Assembly: GCA_031771865.1 (NCBI GenBank)
Contig: JASISA010000001.1
Span: forward strand, 310,001 to 374,000
DNA from: Nothophaeocryptopus gaeumannii
Taxonomy: Eukaryota; Ascomycota; Dothideomycetes; Mycosphaerellales; Mycosphaerellaceae
Length of the DNA stretch: 64,000 bases
Direction of reading: 5' to 3'
Positions 38,463-50,089 of this stretch are shown one piece after another. Under the pieces are notes generated by a model. The model searched no databases. It had not been told where the DNA came from and was given only the letters and a program-made list of their open reading frames with translations. The position numbers and the translations under genes are program-made. Within the stretch, counting starts at the first letter, position 1, and every line of letters begins with the position of its first letter.

Positions 38463-41205
38463 ATGGACGATTTGCTCGGAGAGGACTGGCAGAAGCCGGC
38501 TAAGCCAACGTCCAGCAACAACAACAACCCTCCCTTAAACCCGAGTACTTTCGCCTCAAACTACAGCAGCTTGCGACCAAGTCCTGCGCCATCAACATCT
38601 GGAACCGCGTCTCCAAATAATCTCAGTCGACCGTCGAGCACTCTCAATGGCAGTGCGAAGCCAGCAGGCGGAGATGTCTTTGGCAATCTATTGGGCAACA
38701 AGTCGCAGAAGTCAGGAACAGGCAACGTCTCAATTCAGGAACGGCAAAGGCAATTGATTGAAGAAAAGAAGCGACAACAAGAGCAGCAGGCGCAGCTATG
38801 GGATACCCTAGGGAGCGGCAGGGGAACACCAGAGGTCAGGGGACCGTCTCCCGCGATCTCGCAAGCATGCCAGGAAGATGAGGACGATATCATGGCAGCA
38901 TTCAATAAGGACGCGCCAGTAAACAAGGCCAGCCATTTCCCGCCTCCTTCGGCTTCTGCCAGTGGCCGAAGCACGCCTGCTTTTCAGCCTGCGGCTCAAT
39001 CGGCTCCAATGCCAGTGAGCTCGAGCAATGGAGGCTTGCATGAAGACGACGATCCATTCGGTCTGGGCTCAGCACAGAAGCGTACGAATGGGCATGCGCC
39101 TGCGCCCGCAGCAGCGCTAGCAGATGACGATGACATATTAGGTGACCTGGGTCGGCCAGTAAGCGAAAGACCCCAGGAACCAGCTGCTGCGCGTCCTTCA
39201 CCACGTCAAGAAGAGGCCACAGTTCCATTTGGGAGCGAAGGGCCGGAAGATCGTGCCTTGGCCGAACTAGTAGACATGGGGTTTCCCGCGGACAATGCAA
39301 AGATTGCGCTCGCTGAGTCTGGTGGAGAGTTACAAAATGCAGTAGGCTGGCTGCTGCAACAGGCGCACGAGGAGTCGAAGCAGAAGGCTAGGCAAGAAGC
39401 TGGAGAAGGAAGACGTGGAGGAGCTAGTGCTAACAGGAGCCCACAAAGGCGTCCGCGAGAGGATGAAGCTGTTCCTTCATGGATGCAACAGGAGTCGCGA
39501 TCGGGCTCAGCAGCACGACGGCAAGATAGCCGGTCACCTGCTGGTGGGGACAAAGATGCCTCACAGGTAGCTCAGGAATACGGTACAAAGTTTCTGAAAG
39601 GGGCCAACTCCTTATGGAAAGCAAGTCAGAAGCAAATGGCGAAGACAATGTCCGAATTCCAACAAGATCGTGATCCCAGCCAACCAAAGTGGATGCAGGA
39701 AGCGGCTCCAGACTCGAGCCGGTCAAACAGTCAGCGAAGAGCACGTCCGAGGAGAGAAGTAGATGTGACTGATGAGGCGGCTATGCTTGATGCTCCTCGT
39801 GAGCGACCGCAGAAGCCGGCGAGGCCCACACCCACCGAGAGACATCTGCCAGTATCAGATCGAGCTCCTGTAGAACCTCTTCCTCACAGACCCGCTGCAC
39901 AGCCAAAGTTCATGCAGCAAGCCCCTCCCATGCAAGACAAACGGCCATCCACGAAGCTCAGTCGTCAAGATGTCGAGGAGCAAAGCGCTCAAGCGTATGT
40001 CAGTCCAGCGCGACGGAAAAGGCAAACGCCCAAGCCAGAGCCTCAGCCTGAGCCCGAAGTCGATCTGTTCAGTCCAGCACCTCCAAAGGCCTCTCCTGCG
40101 CCTGTACCCCAATCGAAACCTTCAGCACCATCATCACGATCAACACCGATTTCCACACGACCTCAGGCTCCTCCGCGCAACATACCTATCGTATCACCGT
40201 CTGCGCTCTCCACATCAGCCAGCCATCGCAAAGCTGGTGGCGAAGCCTTCAAGCGCGGCGATTATGGATCTGCACATGAGTCTTACACCGCAGCACTCAA
40301 GCCTCTCCCATCACTGCATCCCATCGCAATCATAGTCCTCAGCAATCGGTCTCTTACAGCTCTGAAGACGGGAGACGCAAAGATGGCGGTGTCAGACGCT
40401 GATCAAGCGTTGAAAATTATTGGCGCAAGCCAAGGCATCGGCGAGAACATCAATCTAGGCGCAGGCGAAGGCACAAAGGAAATGCGCGAATTCTACGGCA
40501 AAGCCATCATGCGAAAAGCAGAAGCCCTTGAACACATGGAGAAATGGACCGACGCAGCAGCAGCCTGGCGAACAGCCGTAGAAGCTGGTGTGGGTGGTGC
40601 CGTCAGCCTTCGAGCACGAGACCGCTGCGAGAAAGCAGCAGCTCCCAAACCTGCTGCCGCTGCAAAGCTCGCCGCTACACGTTCCGCCACCCCTGCCTCA
40701 ACCACCAAAGCATCTTCAACAAGACCCCTCGGCAACAGCCTCCAACGCCCGAACTCAACAGCGGCCAAATCCACCGAGGCCGTGAAAAAGCTCCGCGCGC
40801 AAAACGCCGCAGCCGACAAAGCCGACGACGAGAAGTTTGCCCTGTCCGATCAAGTCGAAGCGAGACTGAACTCATGGCAAGGCGGGAAGAAAGACAACCT
40901 CCGGGCTCTGTTACAAAGTCTGGATACTGTACTTTGGGAAAGTGCGGGATGGAAGAAAGTGGGCATGTCAGATTTGGTGATGACGAACAAGGTCAAGATT
41001 ATTTATATGAAGGCGATTGCGAAGGTGCATCCTGATAAGGTTAGTAGCAAAATTACTCTGAAGGGGGCTAAGCCTGCCCTCCAGTGACTGACGTGTGTGA
41101 CAGATATCCCAAGATGCGACTACGGAGCAGAAGATGATTAGTGCGGCTGTGTTCAGTACGTTGAATGAGGCGTGGGATAAGTTCAAGAAAGATAACAATA
41201 TGTGA
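38463..41205 (+). CDS. SWA2: Auxilin-like J-domain protein (Swa2 type)
   Basis: Two exons (38463-41039, 41104-41205) with a 64-bp intron give 892 residues. The disordered N-terminal part has clathrin/adaptor-binding-like short motifs (DDLLGEDW, GDVFGNLLG). A UBA domain lies near residues 260-300 (ALAELVDMGFPADNAKIALA), a TPR region near 585-690 (KAGGEAFKRGDYGSAHESY), and a C-terminal J domain after ~820 with the HPD motif split from its last helix by the intron. The second exon restores that helix (AAVFSTLNEAWDKFKKDNN). UBA-TPR-J order is that of yeast Swa2, which recruits Hsp70 to uncoat clathrin vesicles. Without the splice the J domain would be cut just after HPDK. Confidence 0.93.
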
Positions 41206-41632
41206 GGGGAACACGGCGGAGTGGGAGAGAGGTAGGGAAAGGGGAGAGCTCACGAGCAGATTCGTATGAGAATAGAGCTGTGAACGCATGGGAGCTAGAC
41301 TCCAAGGCATAGAATGTCAAAAATGACATTGAGAGATGACTTCTCCAATCGATGTGACCTGCGTTGAAGATGCTGGCCATGTGTGGCCCCAATCACGCCA
41401 TCTTCACCTTTGCTCTCCCATCACAACAGCCCTCGTCATATGACGAGCGTCCGACAGATTGACCTGTATTCTTTGAACAGGACGGAAGCCTCGCCAAAGC
41501 CGCCGCGCTGCAGTCCATTGCATAGATGGCAAGCCTAGTGGACCAGCGAGTAATGGGTCGAGTATGATATCTCGTACAGGATCTAACTGACGTTTCTCCA
41601 AGCGGGTGGTCGCGTTTCAAGCAGCTGGAGGT

Positions 41633-42986
41633 CTATCTCAATGCCCGGTGGGCGATATCCTTGCGGAATTGCATGCCCTCGAATTGGATACCTTTGACGC
41701 CCTCGTAGGCTTTGTCGACAGCCTGTTTAAGCGTGTCGCTAGTCGCTGTTACAGCAATAACCCGGCCTCCGCTTGTTACAAGGCCATCTCTCTGTGATGT
41801 ACCCGCGTGAAAGTAGTAAATTCCTCTTGACTCGTTTGGGGTGTTCACTTTCATTGGAGTGCCCTTGGCATAGCTGCCCGGGTATCCTCCTGCTGCAACG
41901 ACGACGGTGCACGCGCTTTTCGATGAAACTTGTATACTTCTGGTGGAAAGAGTGCCGTCCGTGCATGCGAGCATGAGGTCCGCGAGATCGGATTCCAGAA
42001 GCGCAAGGCAGGATTGCGTCTCAGGATCTCCGAAACGTACATTGTACTCCAGCACGCGAGGTCCATTCGGCGTAAGCATGCAACCTGAAAAGAGACAGCC
42101 CAGGAATGCCATGCCTTCTTGTCGCATGCCGTCGATGGTGGGTTGGAGGACCGTACGATCGATTTCTGCCAGTACCTCTTTCGAGGCTAGCGGTGTAGGT
42201 GCGTATGTTCCCATGCCGCCAGTGTTTGGACCAGTATCTCCATCGCCAATCCGCTTGTGATCTTGCGCAGGCGGTAGGTTCAGAATGGTCTTTCCGTCAG
42301 AAAATGACAGAATTGAGATCTCATGTCCCGTCAGGAACTCCTCAATCACCACGCTGTTCCCAGCGCTCCCAAACTCGCGAGTGACCATGATATCCTTCAG
42401 AGCAGCATGTGCCTCTTCTTTCGTTTGTGGAATGATGACGCCCTTGCCAGCCGCCAGACCATCAGCCTTGATCACCACATCGTAGTCGATGTCGTCGAGA
42501 TGCTTCTTCGCTGCGTCGTAGTTATCGAAGTTCTCGTATCGTGCGGTCGGGATGTTGTATTTTTTCATGAAGTCCTTCGAGAAAGTCTTGCTACCCTCCA
42601 TACGAGCTGCTGCTTGACTTGGCCCAAATACCTTCATACCCGGGAGCTGTTTCTGGAAGAAGTCGGTCACACCAGCGACGAGTGGTGCTTCTGGGCCAGG
42701 GACAACGAAGTTGAGCTTGTTGTCTTTCGCATACTGTACGAGAGCCGGGAAGTCTTCGGCGGAGACATTGGGTACGTTGGAGCATTTCGATACACTACGA
42801 GAAGTCAGCAAGAGGCTGTCTTGATACGTATGTAGACATTGACCTGTTCGTCACCTACCCAGCGGTCCCTCCATTGCCAGGTACTACGTGAATCGCTTCG
42901 ACGAGTTCGCTCTTGGCCAGTTTCCAAGCCAAGACATGCTCACGGCCACCATTTCCGATGAGCAGGATGCGAAGCTTCTCTGCCAT
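41633..42986 (-). CDS. Phosphoribosylamine-glycine ligase (GAR synthetase), single-domain
   Basis: Two exons (42859-42986, 41633-42794) with a 64-bp intron give 429 residues, the length of a stand-alone bacterial-type PurD. Domains are in order: N-terminal Rossmann-like (LLIGNGGREHVLAWKL), ATP-grasp (VIKADGLAAGKGVII, GDTGPNTGGMGTYAP), metal and substrate part (LEYNVRFGDPETQ), and the C-terminal domain ending KDIAHRALR. The enzyme makes glycinamide ribonucleotide, the second step of purine synthesis. In most fungi this domain is the N-terminal half of Ade5,7, followed by AIR synthetase. Here the frame stops at the domain boundary and no AIR synthetase sequence lies in the 430 bp before the convergent auxilin gene. 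Confidence 0.93.
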
Positions 42987-43446
42987 GGTGAGTGAATGCT
43001 GGTGTTCCACTGCTGCTTTTTGTAATTTGCATGTGATCGCAAAAGTTTTGGCGCGGGACAGCGCGATTGGCGGGGTCCGAAAAATCGACGGTTCCGTGTG
43101 GCGCAAACTGCACGTCACTGCTGCGCTCAGCCACAAGATACTCTACGGCTAACGGACTTGGCAGCCGCGACTCTGCGCGCATCTCACCTTGCGCCTCACG
43201 CTCTCTGCTGCTTGATTGCGCGTTCGGCCTTTTGCTTGCTCGCTCTCTGTGCTCTCGAAGGAATATCGCCGCCTGGAACACGAACAGCAGTGCGGCAACG
43301 ATAGACAGTGTTGCAGAGTTGCTTCTCCAACTTCACGTAGTCGACGGAGCTGTTCGAAGCATCTTCGACGGGTGCGCCAAAAGCCGATGCACGCGAGAAG
43401 GCAGCAGCTTGGAGCACAGTGAGTGATATTGGAGAGAACAAGCAAG
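42987..43446. promoter_or_regulatory. Divergent promoter of GAR synthetase and MINDY genes
   Basis: 460 bp between two divergent start codons. No gene supported; no specific binding site was recognised with confidence. Confidence 0.4.
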
Positions 43447-46299
43447 ATGGTGACGAGGAAACCCGTTGCGCCGCCAGTAGACACTGCGCAGGCTGCTTCG
43501 TCTCACAACAACGCTCCGCCGTACCCAACCACGCCGACCAAAGATGACGAGCCCAAGACAGCGAGCAGCGTATACTCCGGCGACTTGAATACCTCTCCCG
43601 CTTTTGATTTGATTGATATCAAAGAGGCGAGCTCGAGAAGGAGGAGAGATTCGGACGTCAGTTCACATGGAACATGGGACTCGGACGACACAGAGCGAGA
43701 TGACGAGCAGCACGACTTTGTGGAGGTACCTAAGCCGCTGAAGATCATACCCAGCACACAAAACATGAACGAAGATGAAAGCAGCAAAGGGAAACAGCTG
43801 CCGTCAATATTACGGCCTGGGCCCGCGAATGGAGCTGTAGGGGTGGGGGCGAAGAACGAGAACCAGCAATACGATGAGGAGGCACAAGCGAATCCTTGGC
43901 AGCTGGAATCAAACAATCCCTACAACAAGCAGAACGGGCTCGTGAATCATGAAGCGCAGAAGAGCAATGCTGCAATATGGGAACAGGCTGCACATCCTCC
44001 TCCGCCTTCGCAAGCACCTCCGCCACCACCTGTCGAGCTACCTGCTGTGCGAAGTCCTACAGGAGAGTTGGGTCACCTTTCACTAAATGGGCCACTGGCT
44101 ACACCTTCGTACACGAACGCAGAGGTCTTGCCTGTACCTCAGCAGGGTCAGCCACCCCTTGCACCTGTAGCATCACACTCAACAGGCGGGTCACCACTAC
44201 CTTCAACGAACCCATGGGCGGAAATTGGTGGGCAACAACCGCCACCTCCCCCGAAAGAGGCTCTCTCGCCTGCAGACTCGCACGCATCACAAATCCCTCC
44301 AGTACCACAGCAACTACCACAATCAGAATATCAGCCACTTTCTGGGACCCCTCCCGCACACGATCTTGATCACCACTATCAGCTACCTCCAGGGCCACCA
44401 CCTGGATATGCTGGTGCAGCTGGACCCCCAATCGACCATGCGGAGCCATCATCTTCTCAACATCCGCCGCCGATCCGGACTCAAGCCGGTGCTGCTGCTT
44501 CCACAGATTCGGTACCAGAAACGCCACGGACAAGAGATCGGCGGCAAAGGAGTGAGCACTACCAAATTAAGCATGTCAACTGGTCTGAGAACGGAAAAAT
44601 GCGAACGTCACCCATTCTCACTCAAAATGCCAATGGCCCCTGTCCGCTACTCGCTCTCGTGAACGCTTTGGTTCTGTCGACTCCTGTAAGCATGAATACT
44701 GCGCTCGTCGAAACACTACGAACGCGAGAGCAAGTCAGCTTGGGCCTTCTCCTGGATGCAGTCTTCGATGAGCTCATGTCTGGTCGGAGAGGCGAGACCG
44801 CTACACAGCTGCCAGACGTGGGTGAGTTGTATGCTTTCTTGCTCGCCCTCCACACCGGCATGAATGTCAATCCACGTTTTATTACGCCCATTCAGACACC
44901 GAGAGGGTCGTATGATGGTCATCCGACTGCGATGAACGGGATGCATCCCCTGGACCGAGCGCAGAGCAAACCTGGAAGCTTTGAAGAAACCAATGAGATG
45001 CGGCTCTACTCAACCTTTAATATCCCATTGATCCATGGCTGGACGGCGCCGAAAGACACTCCCGCCTATGTAGCTTTTCAGAGAACAGCACAGACGTACG
45101 AAGATGCACAAAACATTCAATTTGCGGAAGCGGAGCTGGAAGACAAGCTCAGGAGTGAAGGCTTGAGCTTTCAAGAGCAGCAGACTCTGGAAGACATTCG
45201 GACTATCAAGTCATTTCTGCAAACGTGGCCAACTCAGCTGACTGATCACGGACTTGAAGCTATATCGCAAAGCGTGCAACCCGGTCAGATTGCTATTCTC
45301 TTCCGCAACGACCACTTCAGCACTCTTTACAAAGAGCCCAAGCATGGCGCTCTGATGACGCTCGTCACCGACACTGGATACAGCTCTCATGCGGAGATCG
45401 TGTGGGAGAGCCTTGTTGACGTGAACGGTGCCGCGAGTGAGTACTTCAGTGGCGACTTCCGCAGCGTGAGCCATGGTCAAGATGCTGCCCTGAATCAAAA
45501 CAGCTCTGGCGGCGGCAATGAGGGCTGGCAGACTGTTCAGCGCAGGGGTCAAAGACCACGATCTTCTAATGAAGCACCTCCACCGCTGCCCGGACCACGG
45601 CCAAACTCAATCAACACGTCTCGGGCGCCGAACGATGCTGGTCCTGCACCACCACAAAGTGCTACCGAACAAGAAGACGCCGACCTTGCACTCGCACTGC
45701 AGCTTCAAGAAGAGGAGGAAGACCAACAACGCCAAGCCGAAGAACGCCGAAGACGCGAGCAGGAGCTATCAGAACGCTACCTTTCCACGGAGGGGAACGA
45801 ACGTCCGCCAGCCATCCCACCTCGGCGCAATCAGCGGTCCCCTCGAGGCAGTAGCGCAAACATCCCCGTCACTTCCAACCCGAACAGGACTAATGGGCCA
45901 CAGGCTAGACCAGCCGTAAATAGGCCCGCTGACCGGTCTGACCCAGACGCGCCGCCCTCATATGAGCAATCTGCGTCAGATCGGCCATACAGACCTGCAG
46001 GAGCAACGGCACCACCAACACAGGGAAACCCACTCAATGCTCTTGATGCATTGAGGAGGCAGCAAAGTGCGTACGCGCAACAGAGCTCGACATCGGTCAA
46101 CACCATGCAGAGCCACAATCGACGGGCTTCCCAAGGGAACAGGATTCAGAGAAGAACCAGTCAAATACCCCAGGGGTCGCCAGGTGGTGCGGCGCCGGCT
46201 TATCCAGGTGGTCCGGGGCCTGCGCCTGCGCCTGGGCCCGGAAGAGTGCAAGGTGCACCTACGATTAGGGATGCTGATGACAGATGTGTTGTAATGTAG
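43447..46299 (+). CDS. MINDY-family deubiquitinase with C-terminal CaaX box
   Basis: Intronless; from the Met at 43447 (good start context) 950 residues. A Met at 43423 would add eight. The first ~370 residues are disordered and Pro-rich. The MINDY catalytic domain follows: SEHYQIKHVNW, the Cys box QNANGPCPLLALVNALVLS and the His box RNDHFSTLYK. After it, an acidic/Leu-rich helix (EQEDADLALALQLQEEEE) resembles the ubiquitin-interacting MIU motif of the family. The tail is Pro/Gly-rich and ends DDRCVVM, a farnesylation-type CaaX box. MINDY enzymes trim Lys48-linked ubiquitin chains. The CaaX box suggests membrane location, which is inference. Confidence 0.92.
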   Translation: MVTRKPVAPPVDTAQAASSHNNAPPYPTTPTKDDEPKTASSVYSGDLNTSPAFDLIDIKEASSRRRRDSDVSSHGTWDSDDTERDDEQHDFVEVPKPLKIIPSTQNMNEDESSKGKQLPSILRPGPANGAVGVGAKNENQQYDEEAQANPWQLESNNPYNKQNGLVNHEAQKSNAAIWEQAAHPPPPSQAPPPPPVELPAVRSPTGELGHLSLNGPLATPSYTNAEVLPVPQQGQPPLAPVASHSTGGSPLPSTNPWAEIGGQQPPPPPKEALSPADSHASQIPPVPQQLPQSEYQPLSGTPPAHDLDHHYQLPPGPPPGYAGAAGPPIDHAEPSSSQHPPPIRTQAGAAASTDSVPETPRTRDRRQRSEHYQIKHVNWSENGKMRTSPILTQNANGPCPLLALVNALVLSTPVSMNTALVETLRTREQVSLGLLLDAVFDELMSGRRGETATQLPDVGELYAFLLALHTGMNVNPRFITPIQTPRGSYDGHPTAMNGMHPLDRAQSKPGSFEETNEMRLYSTFNIPLIHGWTAPKDTPAYVAFQRTAQTYEDAQNIQFAEAELEDKLRSEGLSFQEQQTLEDIRTIKSFLQTWPTQLTDHGLEAISQSVQPGQIAILFRNDHFSTLYKEPKHGALMTLVTDTGYSSHAEIVWESLVDVNGAASEYFSGDFRSVSHGQDAALNQNSSGGGNEGWQTVQRRGQRPRSSNEAPPPLPGPRPNSINTSRAPNDAGPAPPQSATEQEDADLALALQLQEEEEDQQRQAEERRRREQELSERYLSTEGNERPPAIPPRRNQRSPRGSSANIPVTSNPNRTNGPQARPAVNRPADRSDPDAPPSYEQSASDRPYRPAGATAPPTQGNPLNALDALRRQQSAYAQQSSTSVNTMQSHNRRASQGNRIQRRTSQIPQGSPGGAAPAYPGGPGPAPAPGPGRVQGAPTIRDADDRCVVM

Positions 46300-46579
46300 A
46301 TGACTGGAGTGACGGGCTCGTAGGAAACGCATGAGATTGACATCGCGAGGATAAGCGTGGCATTTCGGGCGTTTTGACGATGGAATGAGTGATGGACATG
46401 GAATGGACGAGGCGTAGATACCCAGATTCTTGTACCCCATAGTTCTTGAGTGGTTAGTGTGTAGGGCAATGGCATTTGACTCACTCTCTGGCCGTCCGAC
46501 ATGGATTTCTCGCGACACGCTCCTTCCCGACATGCGTCTTCCAGTATCCCTGCATTCCCAACTACACCCACTGGGAAAC

Positions 46580-47534
46580 TTACCGTTTCTTTGGGCACGA
46601 CCACTGCCAGTCCCACATGGTTTCGAGGAGCAGTCTGAAGGCCCACTTGTCTTGCTCTTCGACACAAAGATTGGCTTTGTAGAGCTGCGAAATGAAGGCG
46701 TTGGGCGTTTTCGGAACGCGCAAGGGGATTCCCAATCTACACTTTTTCTGAGCTGTGCCTTTCGTGTCGCACTGCTTCACCACCTTGGCTTGCACGAAAG
46801 TCGCGATTTTGCGCATTGCGGCACAGCGCTGCTCCTCCAGAACAGCTCGCGACACGTCAGCATCTTACCGAATCATCCTCGGACTGAAATGGCACTTACA
46901 GAAGATTTCCCCCATCTTGCTGGGGTCTGGGACGGGGACGGGGACAGAAAGCTCCCAGTTCACGTCAACTGTGTATTCAGTGACAGCTCAAAACCCAGCT
47001 GGCCGAAGAGCTCTGCGTCGCCGAAGAAGTACGCCGCCACGAAGAGACGCGATATCGTCTCGAAACTGGAATCTTGTTCTTGAAGCCTCTCGATTCAGGT
47101 CTCCATCCGACTTTGCAATGCCTGAATGCAGCCGTACTTATCTGCAACAATTGCAATGGCCAGAATAACATCCCCTTGGAGGTGGTGTACATCGTCAAGC
47201 TTCCCGTACAAGGCCTTGCAGAGCCAAAGCGTTTCGCTGGGATCGTCCTGCGGAAGGGCCGCTTCGATTGGGCCAGCTACGCGTTCTGAGGTACCGGTTT
47301 GTGCAGCGGTGACAACGAGCGTTTGACCTTCTTTGAAGTTTGGGCCGAACATCGCCGCGAAGATGGGGAGAAAACTCTGTCAGGACATGTGAGGAAACTC
47401 CCATACGATGTCTGTGGCTTTGTTAGCTGCTGGGGTTCCCTGTTTCCCCAAAATATGGACACTTACACTTGAGCGCCCTCGATGTCAGCGCCACAGACCA
47501 GGATGACATCTCCGCGGCGGTAGACGGTACTCAT
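46580..47534 (-). pseudogene. BTB/POZ-domain protein, broken
   Basis: The start reads MSTVYRRGDVILVCG, a typical BTB beginning. After an intron (donor near 47469) it continues VHRMGVSSHVLTEFSP. At a TTTTCTCCCC run near 47360 the conserved continuation (FAAMFGPNFKEGQTL, then LWLCKALYGKLDDVHHLQGD) is in another frame. Further on, a TGA at about 47095 interrupts the frame between RMET and IERLQEQDSSFE. After LFVAAYFFGDAELFGQLG another shift is needed to reach VNWELSVPVPVPDP. The last exon (46580 to about 46870) is open. At least three lesions make a pseudogene likely, although homopolymer errors could explain one of them. BTB proteins serve as dimerisation or Cul3-adaptor modules. Confidence 0.7.
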
Positions 47535-48115
47535 GGCGATGACTACGAAGTCGGTGTCTGTGAAGGTGACAAGTACGGGAGCGGGCTGGTTTTGGGGTAG
47601 TGTGTCGGCTCAACACCGGCGGCTTGCAATCTTGGCAATCACATGCAACCCCTTGGCAAGGACCAGAGGCCTCAAGACTCGCTTGAGATTCGACCGCGCC
47701 AGAACTAGCTGGCAATGATTTGGGAAGGCGACTGGACCCCACTCGATTCCAAATGGTTCCAGGAGCGAGCAGGTCGTGGACATGAACAGAATAGCGCTCA
47801 TGCGATTGGGCGAGCTGACTTCGAAGGTGTGCAGTGATGATCAAGAGGCTGTTGTGTCAAGCGAGGCATCAACAAGTCGCTCGTGAAACTGCCCTACGAC
47901 ACGTCACTTCTGTTATGGCCCGTGCTCACCGGTCTCCGGTAACGCACATATCACGGGCGACTTTTCACCCGCGCACATTCCCGATCGCTCCCGTCCCGAG
48001 AACATCTACATGCAAACAACATCTACCTATATCAACGAGGCAAGTTGCAGCAACAAGCCCACGTGAGTACTGTATCATTGGAAGAAGGGTCATAAAACAA
48101 AGGACAGATGTACAC

Positions 48116-49426
48116 ATGATGGCTACATCTCCAGCGAAAGGGATTTCTGGCATCCCGCCAGAGATGCTGGTCAACATCTCGGAGCACCTCGATACATCAG
48201 ACATCAAAACCTTCCGTTTGACCTGCAAGGCGTTCGCCGCGGCATCTCACGACATCTTCTTGGCCACTTACTTCACGAAGCGAAAACACATCTTCACAAA
48301 GTCGGGTCTCGAGAACCTGCAAGAGGTCTTAGCCCATCCTCACCTCATCCAAAAGCTGGAGGAGATCAGCTTCGCTGCTGTTGAGCTTGACCGAAGAATC
48401 TTTGGACATCCGGAGTTTTCCGCCCGACGTCTGCCTGACTCACCACGAGGATGGGAGTCTCGGCCGCGACGAGTTGCGGCTCACAAGTTCTGGACCGTGG
48501 AGATGGACGCCGAGACTCTGTCGACGCTGCCAACTAAAATCCTGCGACAATTGAAGTCTGCTGGCAGGTTCCCGAAGATTGCTCTCCACGACCAGCCCCT
48601 TCACCTCGGATCCGTCACGGAATATCACGGCTACAGACTTATGGTCAACTTCCTTGGCCAGGAAGTTCATGAGGAGAGTGTCGTCCCAAGCCGCAGTCAC
48701 TTACCGATTGACCTCGTACTACAAGCCATTTCAGACACGAAGTTTCCGCTTCCTACCCTGGATCTGAACTACCTCGCCGAGCTTTCAGGCACTGAGCTCT
48801 TTGATTTCAGCCTATGTGTGTCCAGACGTTTCGCACCGACTTCCAATAGCTGGTCAAACTTAACTGAACTCAAGATGGGAATCTCTCCTTTCGCAGAAGA
48901 CTGGGATCCTCAGTATGGTAATTTCCTGGGAATATTCTTCTCCGCCACCGTCAATCTGAAGACACTCGCCGTCCACATCGTCCACGACGCCCCCGACCCC
49001 GACCCAATAGATCTTATCAGTGCGATTGATTTGTTTGTGGACAGTACGTCTGCACTCAGGCTCAAGCACGTGGAGTTGCGCAGTTTTGAAGATACCGCAG
49101 AGCGCATGATCGCCTTCCTTGGCAACTTCAGACATTCTCTCAAGGAACTAGCATTGCACACACTCACTGTGGGTGTTCGAGAGGACGATGAATGGCCCAC
49201 AGTCCTTCGGTTCATAATTGACGACATGCAGCTGGAGAAGTTCCAAGCAACTGATCTAAAGAATTGGGAGGGCGAGATTCTCGTCGTCTCAAGTGGCAGT
49301 GGGAAGACTGATCTCACGGACAAGATCTTCTTCGAGGGGGAGAGCGAAGTGCAGATGGGCCTTCGAAAGGTGGTCGAGGATTCGACGTACAGCGAGAGGC
49401 TAGAAGACGGCTCGTGGTCAGTCTGA
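48116..49426 (+). CDS. F-box protein
   Basis: From the Met at 48116 the protein has 436 residues. The open frame extends upstream to 47834, but that extension is basic and unlike coding sequence. The F-box lies at the N-terminus (ISGIPPEMLVNISEHLDTSD, then FRLTCKAFAAASHD), as usual. The rest is weakly leucine-rich, with strand-helix alternation but no clear LRR, WD40 or Kelch repeats. By family it would bridge Skp1 of an SCF ubiquitin ligase to a substrate. The substrate is unknown; such F-box genes are numerous and fast-evolving in ascomycetes. Confidence 0.85.
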   Translation: MMATSPAKGISGIPPEMLVNISEHLDTSDIKTFRLTCKAFAAASHDIFLATYFTKRKHIFTKSGLENLQEVLAHPHLIQKLEEISFAAVELDRRIFGHPEFSARRLPDSPRGWESRPRRVAAHKFWTVEMDAETLSTLPTKILRQLKSAGRFPKIALHDQPLHLGSVTEYHGYRLMVNFLGQEVHEESVVPSRSHLPIDLVLQAISDTKFPLPTLDLNYLAELSGTELFDFSLCVSRRFAPTSNSWSNLTELKMGISPFAEDWDPQYGNFLGIFFSATVNLKTLAVHIVHDAPDPDPIDLISAIDLFVDSTSALRLKHVELRSFEDTAERMIAFLGNFRHSLKELALHTLTVGVREDDEWPTVLRFIIDDMQLEKFQATDLKNWEGEILVVSSGSGKTDLTDKIFFEGESEVQMGLRKVVEDSTYSERLEDGSWSV

Positions 49427-50089
49427 TGATGAGCTGTGCCAAAAGCTCAACGAACGTATGGACACTTCCGACCAGGATATGAAGGCGAGTGATCACGAGC
49501 GAGATGGCTCCGTGATGCAGCGCGGATGAGCAAAATGGATCTGGACCGCGCATACAGGAAAACACTCTTGCACGAAATGGACGAGCACTATACAGGGCTG
49601 GCAAGGAATCTTCACTGAATTCAACCCTAAACTCCAGTGCGTCTAAGTCACTGCCTTATCAATACGGCCTCATGAGCTCAGGTCATACCTCTCCCTCTAG
49701 GCTGATGAGCATAAAATCGTATGTGGAGCATACTTGACCTCACGAACAACGCGAATGACACCTGTGCACGCTCTACGGAGGCGAACATGGCGTGGCGTAT
49801 CAGCCTCTTTTGCTATTCACAAACACGGTCATCCCCGATGAAGATCATTCATATTTCCTAGTAACAAGCGGTGTTCTCTTTCTTCTTCCAATCACAGTCA
49901 TCAACCAGAAAACACAAACTCACCCACAACTGGTCAATAACCAACAATCAACAACCAACATCCCCCAACCCCAAAATTATCAATCCACCACGCCACACAC
50001 ACACACCACAACACATCCCTGACCCACATAAAACGTCCTACCCAAATCGAGTGCTCCCCTACCCTGGAACCGGCGCTTCCCCTTATTCG

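Noticed and set aside
46430..47083. 217-codon plus-strand frame
   Set aside because: It is antisense to the BTB pseudogene and has no recognisable features.
47834..48115. 94-residue N-terminal extension of the F-box protein
   Set aside because: Basic, His/Arg-rich sequence without a domain; the F-box normally lies near the start, as it does from the Met at 48116.
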